Source of the DNA: Vicinamibacteria bacterium
GTDB lineage: Bacteria > Acidobacteriota > Vicinamibacteria > Fen-336
Length of the DNA stretch: 64,000 nucleotides
Reading direction: 5' to 3'
NCBI GenBank assembly: GCA_023701125.1
Contig: JAMPXO010000008.1
Location: 1-64,000 of the forward strand
Below, piece by piece: positions 1-12,035 of this stretch. The notes beneath the pieces are model-generated. The model ran no database searches and was not told where the DNA came from. It worked only from the letters and a program-made list of their open reading frames with translations. The stretch's first letter is position 1; every line of letters starts with the position of its first letter. Made by a program: the position numbers and the translations under genes.

Positions 1-576
1 GAGGTGCTGCATTGCATGAAGCGGGTGCTCAAGCGGCTCGACGTGAGCGCGCGCAGCCTGCTGGCCGTGGTCGAGCCCGGTTCCTGCTTCGCCGGCAGCC
101 TGCTCGAACTGGCCTTCGCCGCCGATCGCACCTACATGAAGGACGAGGAGGGCGGCCCCGAGCTCGCCTTCTCGGCGCTCAACGACGGGTCGCTGCCGAT
201 GGCCAACGGCCTGTCGCGCCTCGCCACCCGCTTCCTCGCCGAGCCGGACAAGGCGAAGGCCCCGATCGGGGAGCGCTTCAACGCCGCCGCTGCGCTCGAC
301 GCCGGCTACGTCACCTTCGCCCCGGACGACATCGACTGGGACGACGAGGTGCGGCTGGCGATCGAAGAGCGCGCTTCGATTTCGCCCGACGCTCTCACCG
401 GCATGGAGGCGAACATCCGCTTCGCCGGCCCGGAGACGATGGAGACCAAGATCTTCGGCCGGCTGTCCGCCTGGCAGAACTGGATCTTCCAGCGCCCCAA
501 CGCCGTCGGCGAGAAGGGCGCTCTCACGCTGTACGGGAAGCCGGAGCGGCCGCGCTTCTCCTGGACCCGCACGTAA
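1..576 (+). CDS. boxC: Benzoyl-CoA-dihydrodiol lyase (BoxC), C-terminal part
   Basis: This is the 3' end of a gene that starts left of the window; the reading frame is open from base 1. About 191 residues remain of a family usually near 550. The fragment has the late crotonase-like region with VEPGSCFAGSLLELAFAADR (residues 24-43), characteristic of BoxC. BoxC opens the ring of 2,3-epoxybenzoyl-CoA to 3,4-dehydroadipyl-CoA semialdehyde plus formate in the cytoplasmic aerobic benzoyl-CoA pathway. The boxB start lies 19 bases downstream, so the two are probably one operon. The identification rests on recognised family sequence and on the boxB neighbour. Confidence 0.9.
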   Translation, partial: EVLHCMKRVLKRLDVSARSLLAVVEPGSCFAGSLLELAFAADRTYMKDEEGGPELAFSALNDGSLPMANGLSRLATRFLAEPDKAKAPIGERFNAAAALDAGYVTFAPDDIDWDDEVRLAIEERASISPDALTGMEANIRFAGPETMETKIFGRLSAWQNWIFQRPNAVGEKGALTLYGKPERPRFSWTRT

Positions 577-595
577 CGCCAACGGAGCCCGATCC

Positions 596-5309
<4,714 letters not shown>

Positions 5310-5328
5310 CGACGGTCCGGCTCGACAG

Positions 5329-5355
5329 GCCCGGCGCGTAGCCCACGCGCCGGGC
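5329..5355. terminator. Hairpin after katG
   Basis: A perfect 10-base stem, GCCCGGCGCG (5329-5338) with CGCGCCGGGC (5346-5355), around a 7-base loop, begins 20 bases after the katG stop and ends before the next gene. There is no T run, so it is a terminator-like or mRNA 3'-end-stabilising structure, not a textbook intrinsic terminator. Confidence 0.5.
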
Positions 5356-5405
5356 CCGACGATCGCCCCGGGCTCTCGCGCGATCCGGGGGACAATCTCC
5401 ACGCG

Positions 5406-6785
5406 ATGGCGGAGCGCCGGGCGGGCGAGCGGGAGGCGCTGTTCGCGACCACCCTCGCCTCGTTCCTCACGCCCTTCATGGGCTCGGCCACCAACGTCGC
5501 GCTGCCCGCGATCGGCCGCGAGTTCGCGGTCGACGCCGTCGTGCTGAGCTGGATCGCCACCGGCTACCTGCTCTCGGCGGCCGTCTTCCTGGTGCCCCTG
5601 GGCAAGCTGGCCGACCTGCGCGGCCGCAAACGGGTGTTCGTCAGCGGGCTCGTCGTGCACACGGCGACCTCGCTGCTGTGCGCGGTCTCCACGTCAGCGA
5701 CGCTGCTGCTGGCCGCGCGGGTGGCGCAGGGACTCGGCGGCGCGATGATCTTCGGCACCAGCGTGGCGCTGCTGACCTCCGTCTACCCGCCGGGACGGCG
5801 CGGCGCGGCGCTCGGCGTCAACGTCACCGCGGTGTACCTCGGGCTGACGGTCGGTCCGTTCGCGGGCGGCGTGCTCACCGAACAACTCGGCTGGCGCAGC
5901 GTGTTCTTCGCCAACGTGGTGCTGGGCGCACTGGCCGCGCTGGTGGCGAGCCGCGGCCTGATCGACGACAGGGCGGCGGCGGCGGGTCGACGCCTGGACA
6001 AGACGGGCTCGCTGCTCTACGGGGGCGGACTGGCCGCGACGATGCTGGGGCTCGGCCGCTTGCCCGGTGCCAGCGGGGGGCTGCTCCTGACCCTCGGCGT
6101 CGCCGGCCTCGTGGCCTTCGTCCGCTGGGAACTGGGCGCGGCCGACCCGGTCCTCGACGTCCGCCTGTTCCGCGACAACCGGGTCTACGCCTTCTCGAAC
6201 CTCGCGGCGTTGATCCACTACGCGGCGACCTACGCGGCGGGCTTCCTGCTGAGCCTGCAGTTGCAGTACGCGGGCGGGCTCTCGGCCCAGGCGGCCGGAC
6301 TGGTGCTGGCGATCCAGCCGCTGGTCCAGGCCGCGGTCTCGCCGGTCGCCGGTCGCCTGTCGGACCGCACGGACCCCCGTCTGCTGGCCTCGACAGGTAT
6401 GGGCGTGGTCGCGCTCGGCCTGGCGCTGTTGGCCGTCGTCGGGGCCGGTCCCGGCTTCGGCCTGGCGGCCGGCCTCGTGCTGCTCGGCATCGGCTTCGGC
6501 CTGTTCTCGTCACCGAACACCAACGCGGTGATGGCCAGCGTGGGGGCCGTAGGCTACGGCGTGGCTTCCGCGACGCTGGCGACGATGCGGCTGGTCGGCC
6601 AGATGCTCAGCATGGGGGCGGCCGGCCTGATGCTGACCACGTTCGTCGGGACCCAGGTCGTCGAGCCCGGCCGCACGGCCGACCTCGACGTGGCAGTGCG
6701 GGTCAGCTTCGCATTTTTCAGCCTGCTCTGCGTCGCAGGCGTGTTCGCCTCGCTCGCCCGCGGCCGCAGGCCGGCGGGGGGATGA
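5406..6785 (+). CDS. MFS drug/solute exporter, DHA2-like
   Basis: A 459-residue polytopic inner-membrane protein of the major facilitator superfamily. Motif A is seen as GKLADLRGRKR (about residues 62-72) between TM2 and TM3, with LLLAARVAQGLGGAMI and GLTVGPFAGGVLTEQLGWRS later in the first half, as in proton-driven QacA/EmrB-type exporters. The length fits 12-14 membrane segments. The substrate cannot be read from sequence and no EmrA-like partner lies next to it. It stands alone after katG. A peroxide-stress link is not evident. Confidence 0.85.
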   Translation: MAERRAGEREALFATTLASFLTPFMGSATNVALPAIGREFAVDAVVLSWIATGYLLSAAVFLVPLGKLADLRGRKRVFVSGLVVHTATSLLCAVSTSATLLLAARVAQGLGGAMIFGTSVALLTSVYPPGRRGAALGVNVTAVYLGLTVGPFAGGVLTEQLGWRSVFFANVVLGALAALVASRGLIDDRAAAAGRRLDKTGSLLYGGGLAATMLGLGRLPGASGGLLLTLGVAGLVAFVRWELGAADPVLDVRLFRDNRVYAFSNLAALIHYAATYAAGFLLSLQLQYAGGLSAQAAGLVLAIQPLVQAAVSPVAGRLSDRTDPRLLASTGMGVVALGLALLAVVGAGPGFGLAAGLVLLGIGFGLFSSPNTNAVMASVGAVGYGVASATLATMRLVGQMLSMGAAGLMLTTFVGTQVVEPGRTADLDVAVRVSFAFFSLLCVAGVFASLARGRRPAGG

Positions 6786-6829
6786 GGCTGCGGAGCGCCG
6801 GTCGGCGCCGGCACTCCGCGGGCTTGCAG

Positions 6830-7333
6830 CTACCTCGCGCGGAAGGAGTCGAGGATCTTGGCCGCCGCGTCCGCGCCCTTCTTGTCCTTGGCGTCGGCCG
6901 CGTACCAGATCTCGGCGATGCCCCCGTTCTTGAGCTCGAACCACGCCATCGCGAACACCCCGGGCGCGCCCGTGTTCTTGTCGACGCCCGTGCCGCGGGC
7001 GAACGCGCCGCTCATGCCGGCCTGCTCGACCTCCTCGGCCGGCTCGAGCTGGACCTTCTTGTAGTTCTCGTTGAGGAACTCCATCGACTCCTCGATCGCA
7101 GCATCGAGGTCGCCGCCCTCGACCGTCCGGAACGACAGCACCACGCCCGTCGGGCCCGTCACCGAGAAGAAGCCGCCCGGCTCCTCGGCCTGCTCCAGCT
7201 CCCAGTTGTCCGGCACGTCGATCACGAAGTCCGGCTTCTTGGTGGTCGGGTACGCAATGGTGCCCGCCTCGGCGACGGCGCCAAACGCGATGGCGAACGC
7301 CACGGCCAGACTGGTGAGGGTCTTCGAGCGCAT
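6830..7333 (-). CDS. Secreted protein of unknown function, 167 aa
   Basis: The ATG at 7333 follows AAGGAGA and opens a Sec signal peptide (MRSKTLTSLAVAFAIAFG, cleavage probably near AEAG). The mature part of about 145 residues has FVIDVPDNWELEQ near its start and ends in KILDSFRAR. This pattern (a short domain with a DxPxxW motif and a final helix with an aromatic) recalls PsbP/DUF1795-like small periplasmic domains, but that is only a resemblance. An in-frame extension upstream to 7483 exists; it lacks a signal peptide and is rejected. No operon partners; function unknown. Confidence 0.7.
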   Translation of the reverse strand: MRSKTLTSLAVAFAIAFGAVAEAGTIAYPTTKKPDFVIDVPDNWELEQAEEPGGFFSVTGPTGVVLSFRTVEGGDLDAAIEESMEFLNENYKKVQLEPAEEVEQAGMSGAFARGTGVDKNTGAPGVFAMAWFELKNGGIAEIWYAADAKDKKGADAAAKILDSFRAR

Positions 7334-7849
7334 CGAGAATTCTCTCCTTGGTAAAAGACGCGGGAGTCTACTCGAATCCAGGGGGCGTCGAAGGGGACCT
7401 GGCTCAGCCGGCGGCCAGGACCAGCAGCCGGGTGGAGACCTCGCCGCCGGCATCGCCTCCAGCTTGTGAGTCCTCTCCGACACGGGGCTTGCGTCGCCGG
7501 CCGCGCCCCCGGCCTGCTGGATCCGTCGCTCGGCCAGCCGGCGCTGGATCGCCAGCTCTTGCGATCCGTCGGCGCTTCGAGTCCATCAACCCCGATCTCC
7601 ATCGCCTGGCGGTCGGCGGCGGGCGCGAGCAACGTGTGGACGCGCCGCAGAAGATCGACCCGGCCACGAGGGGATGGAAACGGACAGTGGGCAGGCTCAC
7701 GAAACGACCCTGCACGAGGCGACGAGCCCTCGGGTCGACGCCGTTCACGCTACCGACTGCTCCGCGGTGGCCCGCGTCGCCGTCGGCGAGCGAGTGGGCG
7801 GCACGTCCCGTGGGGAGCGTGCCGCCTTCACTTCGACCGCTGGTCGCGC
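7334..7849. other. 516-base gap without an intact gene
   Basis: This is the largest gap of the window. It lies between two minus-strand genes. The left few bases hold the ribosome-binding site of the secreted protein. The remainder shows no full ORF with family resemblance, no tRNA and no clear hairpin with a T run. The minus strand between about 7680 and 7404 has stretches of protein-like composition in different frames, listed separately as a possible decayed gene. Confidence 0.5.
7404..7680 (-). pseudogene. Possible decayed coding remnant with frameshifts
   Basis: On the minus strand a protein-like reading can be followed only by changing frame. One frame gives VDLLRRVHTLLAPAADRQAM and continues to about 7570. 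A second frame then gives QELAIQRRLAERRIQQAGG, a charged helix or coiled-coil type sequence. A third frame ends STRLLVLAAG at a TGA at 7404. None of the segments is assigned to a family. It may equally be chance open frames in GC-rich DNA, so the call is weak. Confidence 0.22.
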
Positions 7850-9628
7850 TTACGGCTCGTAGCGCATGGGCAGGTACTCGGGCGCCCACATCGCGTGCTC
7901 GACCGTCTTCTCGAGGTGCTCGAGGATGTCGGCGTCGGCATGGCCCTCGTCGACCGCGCGGCGGATCGTCGCGCAGGCGACCTTGAACGAGCAGTCGCGG
8001 ATGCGCGCCAGCTCGGGGTAGACGGCGCCGCTCTCGATGTCGGACGGCAGCACCTCGTGGGCCAGCGCCTTGGCCGCCTCCAGGAACATGCCGTTCGAGA
8101 CGTGGGTGGCGCGCGCGATGGTCAGGCCCAGGCCGATGCCCGGGAACACGAACGCGTTGTTGCACTGGCCGATGCGGAAGCGCTTGCCGTTCATCTCGAC
8201 CGGCGCGAACGGGCTGCCGGTCGCCACGATCGCCCGCCCGTCCGACCAGCGCATCGCGTCCTCGGGCGTGCACTCCGTCTTCGAGGTCGGGTTCGAGAGC
8301 GGGAAGATGATCGGTCGTTCGTTGATCTTCGCCATCGCCCGCACCACGGCCTCGTCGAACGTGCCCGGCGTCGCCGAGGTGCCGATCAGCATCGTCGGCC
8401 GCGCGTTCTCGACGGTCTCGGCCAGGCTGATGCGGTCGGTGTCCTTGACCTTCCAGCCCGCCACCTCGTCGTGGGGCCGCGCGTAGGTGGCCTTGAAGTC
8501 CTCGAGGTTGGCGCGGGTCGTGGTGACGAGGCCCTTGCTGTCGGTCGTCCAGATGCGACGGATCGCCTCTTCCTTGGTGAGGCCGTCCTCCATCAGCGCC
8601 GCCACCAGCAGGTCCGAGATGCCCTGCGCCGAGGCGCCGGCGCCGGCGAACACGATGCGCTGGTCGCGCATCCGCTTGCCGGTGATGCGCAGCGCGCCGT
8701 AGACGCCGGAGACGACGACGGCCGCCGTGCCCTGGATGTCGTCGTTGAACGTGCAAAGCTCGTTGCGGAAGCGGGCGAGCTGGTGCAGCGCGTTGCCCTT
8801 GAGGAAGTCCTCCCACTGCAGGACGACGTGCGGGAACACCTTCTTGACGGCCGCGACGAAGGCGTCGACGAACTTCTGGTACTCCTCGCCGCGGATGCGC
8901 TTGTGGCGCATGCCCAGGTACAGCGGGTCGTTCAGCCGTTCCTCGTTGTCGGTGCCCGCGTCGAGCGTGATCGGCAGCGTGCTGTAGGGCGAGACGCCCG
9001 CGCACAGCGTGTACAGCGAGAGCTTGCCGATCGGGATGCCCATGCCGCCGGCGCCCTGATCGCCCAGGCCCAGGATGCGCTCGCCGTCGGTCACCACGAT
9101 CACCGACGGGCTGGCGATCTCGGCGTTCTCCAGGATCGCCTGGATCTGGTCGCGCAGCTCGTAGGGGATGTAGAGACCGCGACCGCGGCGATAGATGTGG
9201 GAGTACTTCTGGCACGCCTCGCCGACGACCGGGGTGTAGACGACCGGCATCATCTCGTCGATGTGCTCGAACACCAGCCGGTAGAACAGCGTCTCGTTGC
9301 GGTCCTGCAGGCTGGACAGGTAGATGAACTTCTCGAGCGGTGTCGTCTTGGCCTGGAAGCTCTCGTAGGTCCGCACCAGTTGCTGCTGGATCGTGCACAC
9401 GGCCGGCGGCACCAGCCCGTGCAGGTCGAGCTCGGATCGCTCGCGCATCGAAAACGCCGACCCCTTGTTGGTGAAGGGATTCAGGAGCAGCGGCCGGCCC
9501 TTCTCGGAGACGGCCATGTACCGCTGTCCGGTGGCGGGGTCGACCTTGATGCAGAAGTTTCCGCCGACGTGATGCGGGTGGGGCTCGGCGTGCCCGACCT
9601 GGTCCGTCGACTCCGTAGTGACACTCAT
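7850..9628 (-). CDS. NAD-dependent malic enzyme, large type
   Basis: A 592-residue enzyme of the malic oxidoreductase family. It decarboxylates L-malate to pyruvate and CO2 with reduction of NAD(P). Visible are the malic N-terminal domain with KFIYLSSLQDRNETLFYRL and MPVVYTPVVGEACQKYSH, GLGDQGAGGMGIPIGKL, the metal-site region CTFNDDIQGTAAV, and the Rossmann motif FAGAGASAQGISDLL. The length and N-terminal domain match the SfcA/MaeA and eukaryote-like class rather than the short MaeB core. The ATG at 9628 follows GGGAGGAAGG; a longer in-frame form to 9742 has no such site. Monocistronic; it probably links the TCA cycle to pyruvate. Confidence 0.93.
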   Translation of the reverse strand: MSVTTESTDQVGHAEPHPHHVGGNFCIKVDPATGQRYMAVSEKGRPLLLNPFTNKGSAFSMRERSELDLHGLVPPAVCTIQQQLVRTYESFQAKTTPLEKFIYLSSLQDRNETLFYRLVFEHIDEMMPVVYTPVVGEACQKYSHIYRRGRGLYIPYELRDQIQAILENAEIASPSVIVVTDGERILGLGDQGAGGMGIPIGKLSLYTLCAGVSPYSTLPITLDAGTDNEERLNDPLYLGMRHKRIRGEEYQKFVDAFVAAVKKVFPHVVLQWEDFLKGNALHQLARFRNELCTFNDDIQGTAAVVVSGVYGALRITGKRMRDQRIVFAGAGASAQGISDLLVAALMEDGLTKEEAIRRIWTTDSKGLVTTTRANLEDFKATYARPHDEVAGWKVKDTDRISLAETVENARPTMLIGTSATPGTFDEAVVRAMAKINERPIIFPLSNPTSKTECTPEDAMRWSDGRAIVATGSPFAPVEMNGKRFRIGQCNNAFVFPGIGLGLTIARATHVSNGMFLEAAKALAHEVLPSDIESGAVYPELARIRDCSFKVACATIRRAVDEGHADADILEHLEKTVEHAMWAPEYLPMRYEP

Positions 9629-9776
9629 CTCGCACCTTCCTCCCGTGACCTGCAGGCGTTGCGCCAGGCGGGTATGGTCCGGGTCAGGAGGGCTCGGGGC
9701 AGACCGCAAGCCCCCGAATAGGGTACCCCGTGCAAAACCCACGCCGCCGGCCGGCGAACAGAATGCCGGGGGAAGA

Positions 9777-11834
9777 TCAGGGAATCCGCTGGAACAGGCG
9801 CTCGCGGGTGATCAACTCGCGGATGTGCGGGTCGGCCGCCCGCTTCGCTGCCTCCAGCCGCTCCCGCTGGTCGGGTTCGTTCAGCAGCACGCTCACCTGC
9901 GCGCGCTTGAACAGCGCCATCGGGTGGCCGGGGTGGCCGGCCGGCACCTGGTCGAGCTCGCGGCGGGCGTCCTCCAGCCGGCGTGCGGCGAGGTACACGA
10001 CGCCCAGCTCGAGATGATGCTCGAACGCTGCGCCCTGCTTGGTGCGGGCCTTCTCCAGCGACTCGATCGCCAGCTCCGTCCGCGCCAGGGTCATCGCCAT
10101 CGAGGCCAGTTGCAGCAGCTCGATAGCCGAGGGCTCGCGCAGCGCGTACACCCGCTGGCGCAGCGCGATCGCCTCGTCCCAGCGCTGCTGGCGCTCGCGC
10201 AGGCCCGCAAGACCCTCGAGCGCCGGCAGTCGGTCGGGCGCCTCGGTCACGCTGCGCTCGAGCAGCGGAATCGCGCGCTGCCAGTCGCGGGTCCGGGCGT
10301 AGTGCAGTCCGAGGTAGGTGCGCACGTCCGGCGAGCCCGGCGCAATGTCGCGGGCCTTCGCGAACGCCGCCTCGGCCGCTGCCTCCTGGCCCAGCGACGA
10401 GTGCGCGGTCGCCAGCCGCAGCGCGGCGTCGAGATTGCCCGGGTCCTCGCGCAGCGTGCGCTGCAGCAGCGGGATCACCTTGCGGTACTCGCCGCGCACG
10501 AACAGGTTCGAGGTCTCCTCCATCACCGCGAAGAGGGCGGTCTTGTCCGCCGGCCGCGGCGCGTCGGGCCGCACCACGGGGGTGGCTCCCGAGGCGACGT
10601 AGCCGAGGCTGGCGAGCTGCCGCCGTTCCTCTTCTCCGAGCGCCTCCTGGGCGGGCGGGCCGTCGGGGGAGGGCACCGGGTACTCGCGCAGGGCGTCGCG
10701 CAGGCGGCGCTCCGGCGGCCCCTGGGCCGACAGGTCGCTGGCCTCCGCGGGGTCGGCGACGACGTCGTAGTGCTCGATGAGTCCGGCGAGGATCGCCTTG
10801 CCGCGGCCCGCCACCGCCATCACCTGCGGCTGCCAGCCGTAGGCGAGGAAGGGCTTCATCGCCTCGCCCATCACGACCTCCGACGACGTGCCGCGCAGGC
10901 TGTCCTTCGCCTCCAGGCCGGCCCAGTCGAGCAGCGTGTGGAACACGCGACGCTGGCTGACCGGCGCGTCGCTGGTGCCCGGCGCCACGCCGGGGCCGGC
11001 GATCACCAGCGGCACGTGCATCGTGCCCTGGTAGAGCAGGTGGCCGTGCCCGGCCTCGCCGTGTTCGCCCAGGCCCTCGCCGTGGTCGCCCACGATCAGG
11101 ATCGCGCGCGGCGGCGGCGCCTGCTCCTCGAAAGTCTTGACGAGCCGGCCGAGCTGCTCGTCCATCGCGGCCACCTCGCCCAGGTAGGGCGAGCCGGGGT
11201 ACTGGCTGCGCCACGGCTCCGGCGGGGCGTAGGGCGCGTGGGGGTCGAAGTAGTGGACCCACATCAGGAGCGGGCGGGCCGGCGTGGCCGGCGGGGTGGC
11301 GAGGAACGCGAGGGCGCGCTCGGTGGTCTGAGCCGCGCTGCGCTCGGCGCTGCCCGCTGGCATCTGGTCGTCGTAGTGCTCGAAGCCGCGGGCGATGCCG
11401 AAGCGGCGGGCAAGCACGAACGAGCTGACGAACGCGGCCGTCCGATAGCCCGCGGCCGACAGTCGCTGGGCCACGAGCGGGTGACGGGCGGGCACGCTGC
11501 GGGCGTTCTCGTGGACGCCGTGGCCCGCTGGATAGAGGCCGCTGAACATCGTCGTGTGCGCGGGCAGCGTTTCCGGCACGGACGAGTAGGCCTGGCGGAA
11601 GCGGAGGCCGCGGGCGGCGACGGCGTCGAAGGCCGGCGTGCGGACGCCACGGGCCTCGGGCCCGATCGCGTCGGCCCGGGTGGTGTCGAGCGTGACCACG
11701 AGGATCGACGGGTGCGGCTGGGCCGTCGGCCCCGGGGTCGTCGGTTCGCTGGCCCGGCAGCCGCCGATTCCGAGGGCCAGCCCCCAGGCCGCTCCAGCCA
11801 TTTGTATATTCTTGTGAAGATATTTCGTAAGCAT
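9777..11834 (-). CDS. Sulfatase-like (alkaline phosphatase superfamily) lipoprotein with TPR tail
   Basis: A 685-residue protein. The N terminus carries a lipobox, LGIGGC, with Cys26 the predicted lipidated residue. Residues 42-400 form a sulfatase-like domain: VVTLDTTRADAIG metal-binding start and later ILIVGDHGEGLGEHGE. The family nucleophile motif C-x-P-x-R is here T89-L-P-A-H93, so formylglycine cannot form. Members with Thr at this site are better read as phosphotransferases or hydrolases than sulfatases. From about residue 440 the protein is a run of TPR-like helices. It is divergent from the TonB receptor gene. The substrate is unknown. Confidence 0.8.
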   Translation of the reverse strand: MLTKYLHKNIQMAGAAWGLALGIGGCRASEPTTPGPTAQPHPSILVVTLDTTRADAIGPEARGVRTPAFDAVAARGLRFRQAYSSVPETLPAHTTMFSGLYPAGHGVHENARSVPARHPLVAQRLSAAGYRTAAFVSSFVLARRFGIARGFEHYDDQMPAGSAERSAAQTTERALAFLATPPATPARPLLMWVHYFDPHAPYAPPEPWRSQYPGSPYLGEVAAMDEQLGRLVKTFEEQAPPPRAILIVGDHGEGLGEHGEAGHGHLLYQGTMHVPLVIAGPGVAPGTSDAPVSQRRVFHTLLDWAGLEAKDSLRGTSSEVVMGEAMKPFLAYGWQPQVMAVAGRGKAILAGLIEHYDVVADPAEASDLSAQGPPERRLRDALREYPVPSPDGPPAQEALGEEERRQLASLGYVASGATPVVRPDAPRPADKTALFAVMEETSNLFVRGEYRKVIPLLQRTLREDPGNLDAALRLATAHSSLGQEAAAEAAFAKARDIAPGSPDVRTYLGLHYARTRDWQRAIPLLERSVTEAPDRLPALEGLAGLRERQQRWDEAIALRQRVYALREPSAIELLQLASMAMTLARTELAIESLEKARTKQGAAFEHHLELGVVYLAARRLEDARRELDQVPAGHPGHPMALFKRAQVSVLLNEPDQRERLEAAKRAADPHIRELITRERLFQRIP

Positions 11835-12035
11835 GGATCCAGAAATGCGAACCGGCCACTGGAATGGATCGGTCGGCGACCGTGCCCAGAATCATAACTC
11901 GTTGTCCTGGTCGCAGTTCCGTCTATTTTACGAAGCGCCACATCTGGCACGCAGGCTGCAATACAGGGAAGCGTCAGAGTCGGGGGTCTTCCCGGACTCC
12001 CCGTAGTCGTTTCTCACAATGGAGGAAGAAGCAGA

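Noticed and set aside
6830-7483. Extended form of the small secreted protein starting at 7483
   Set aside because: It would bury a good signal peptide and ribosome-binding site at 7333.
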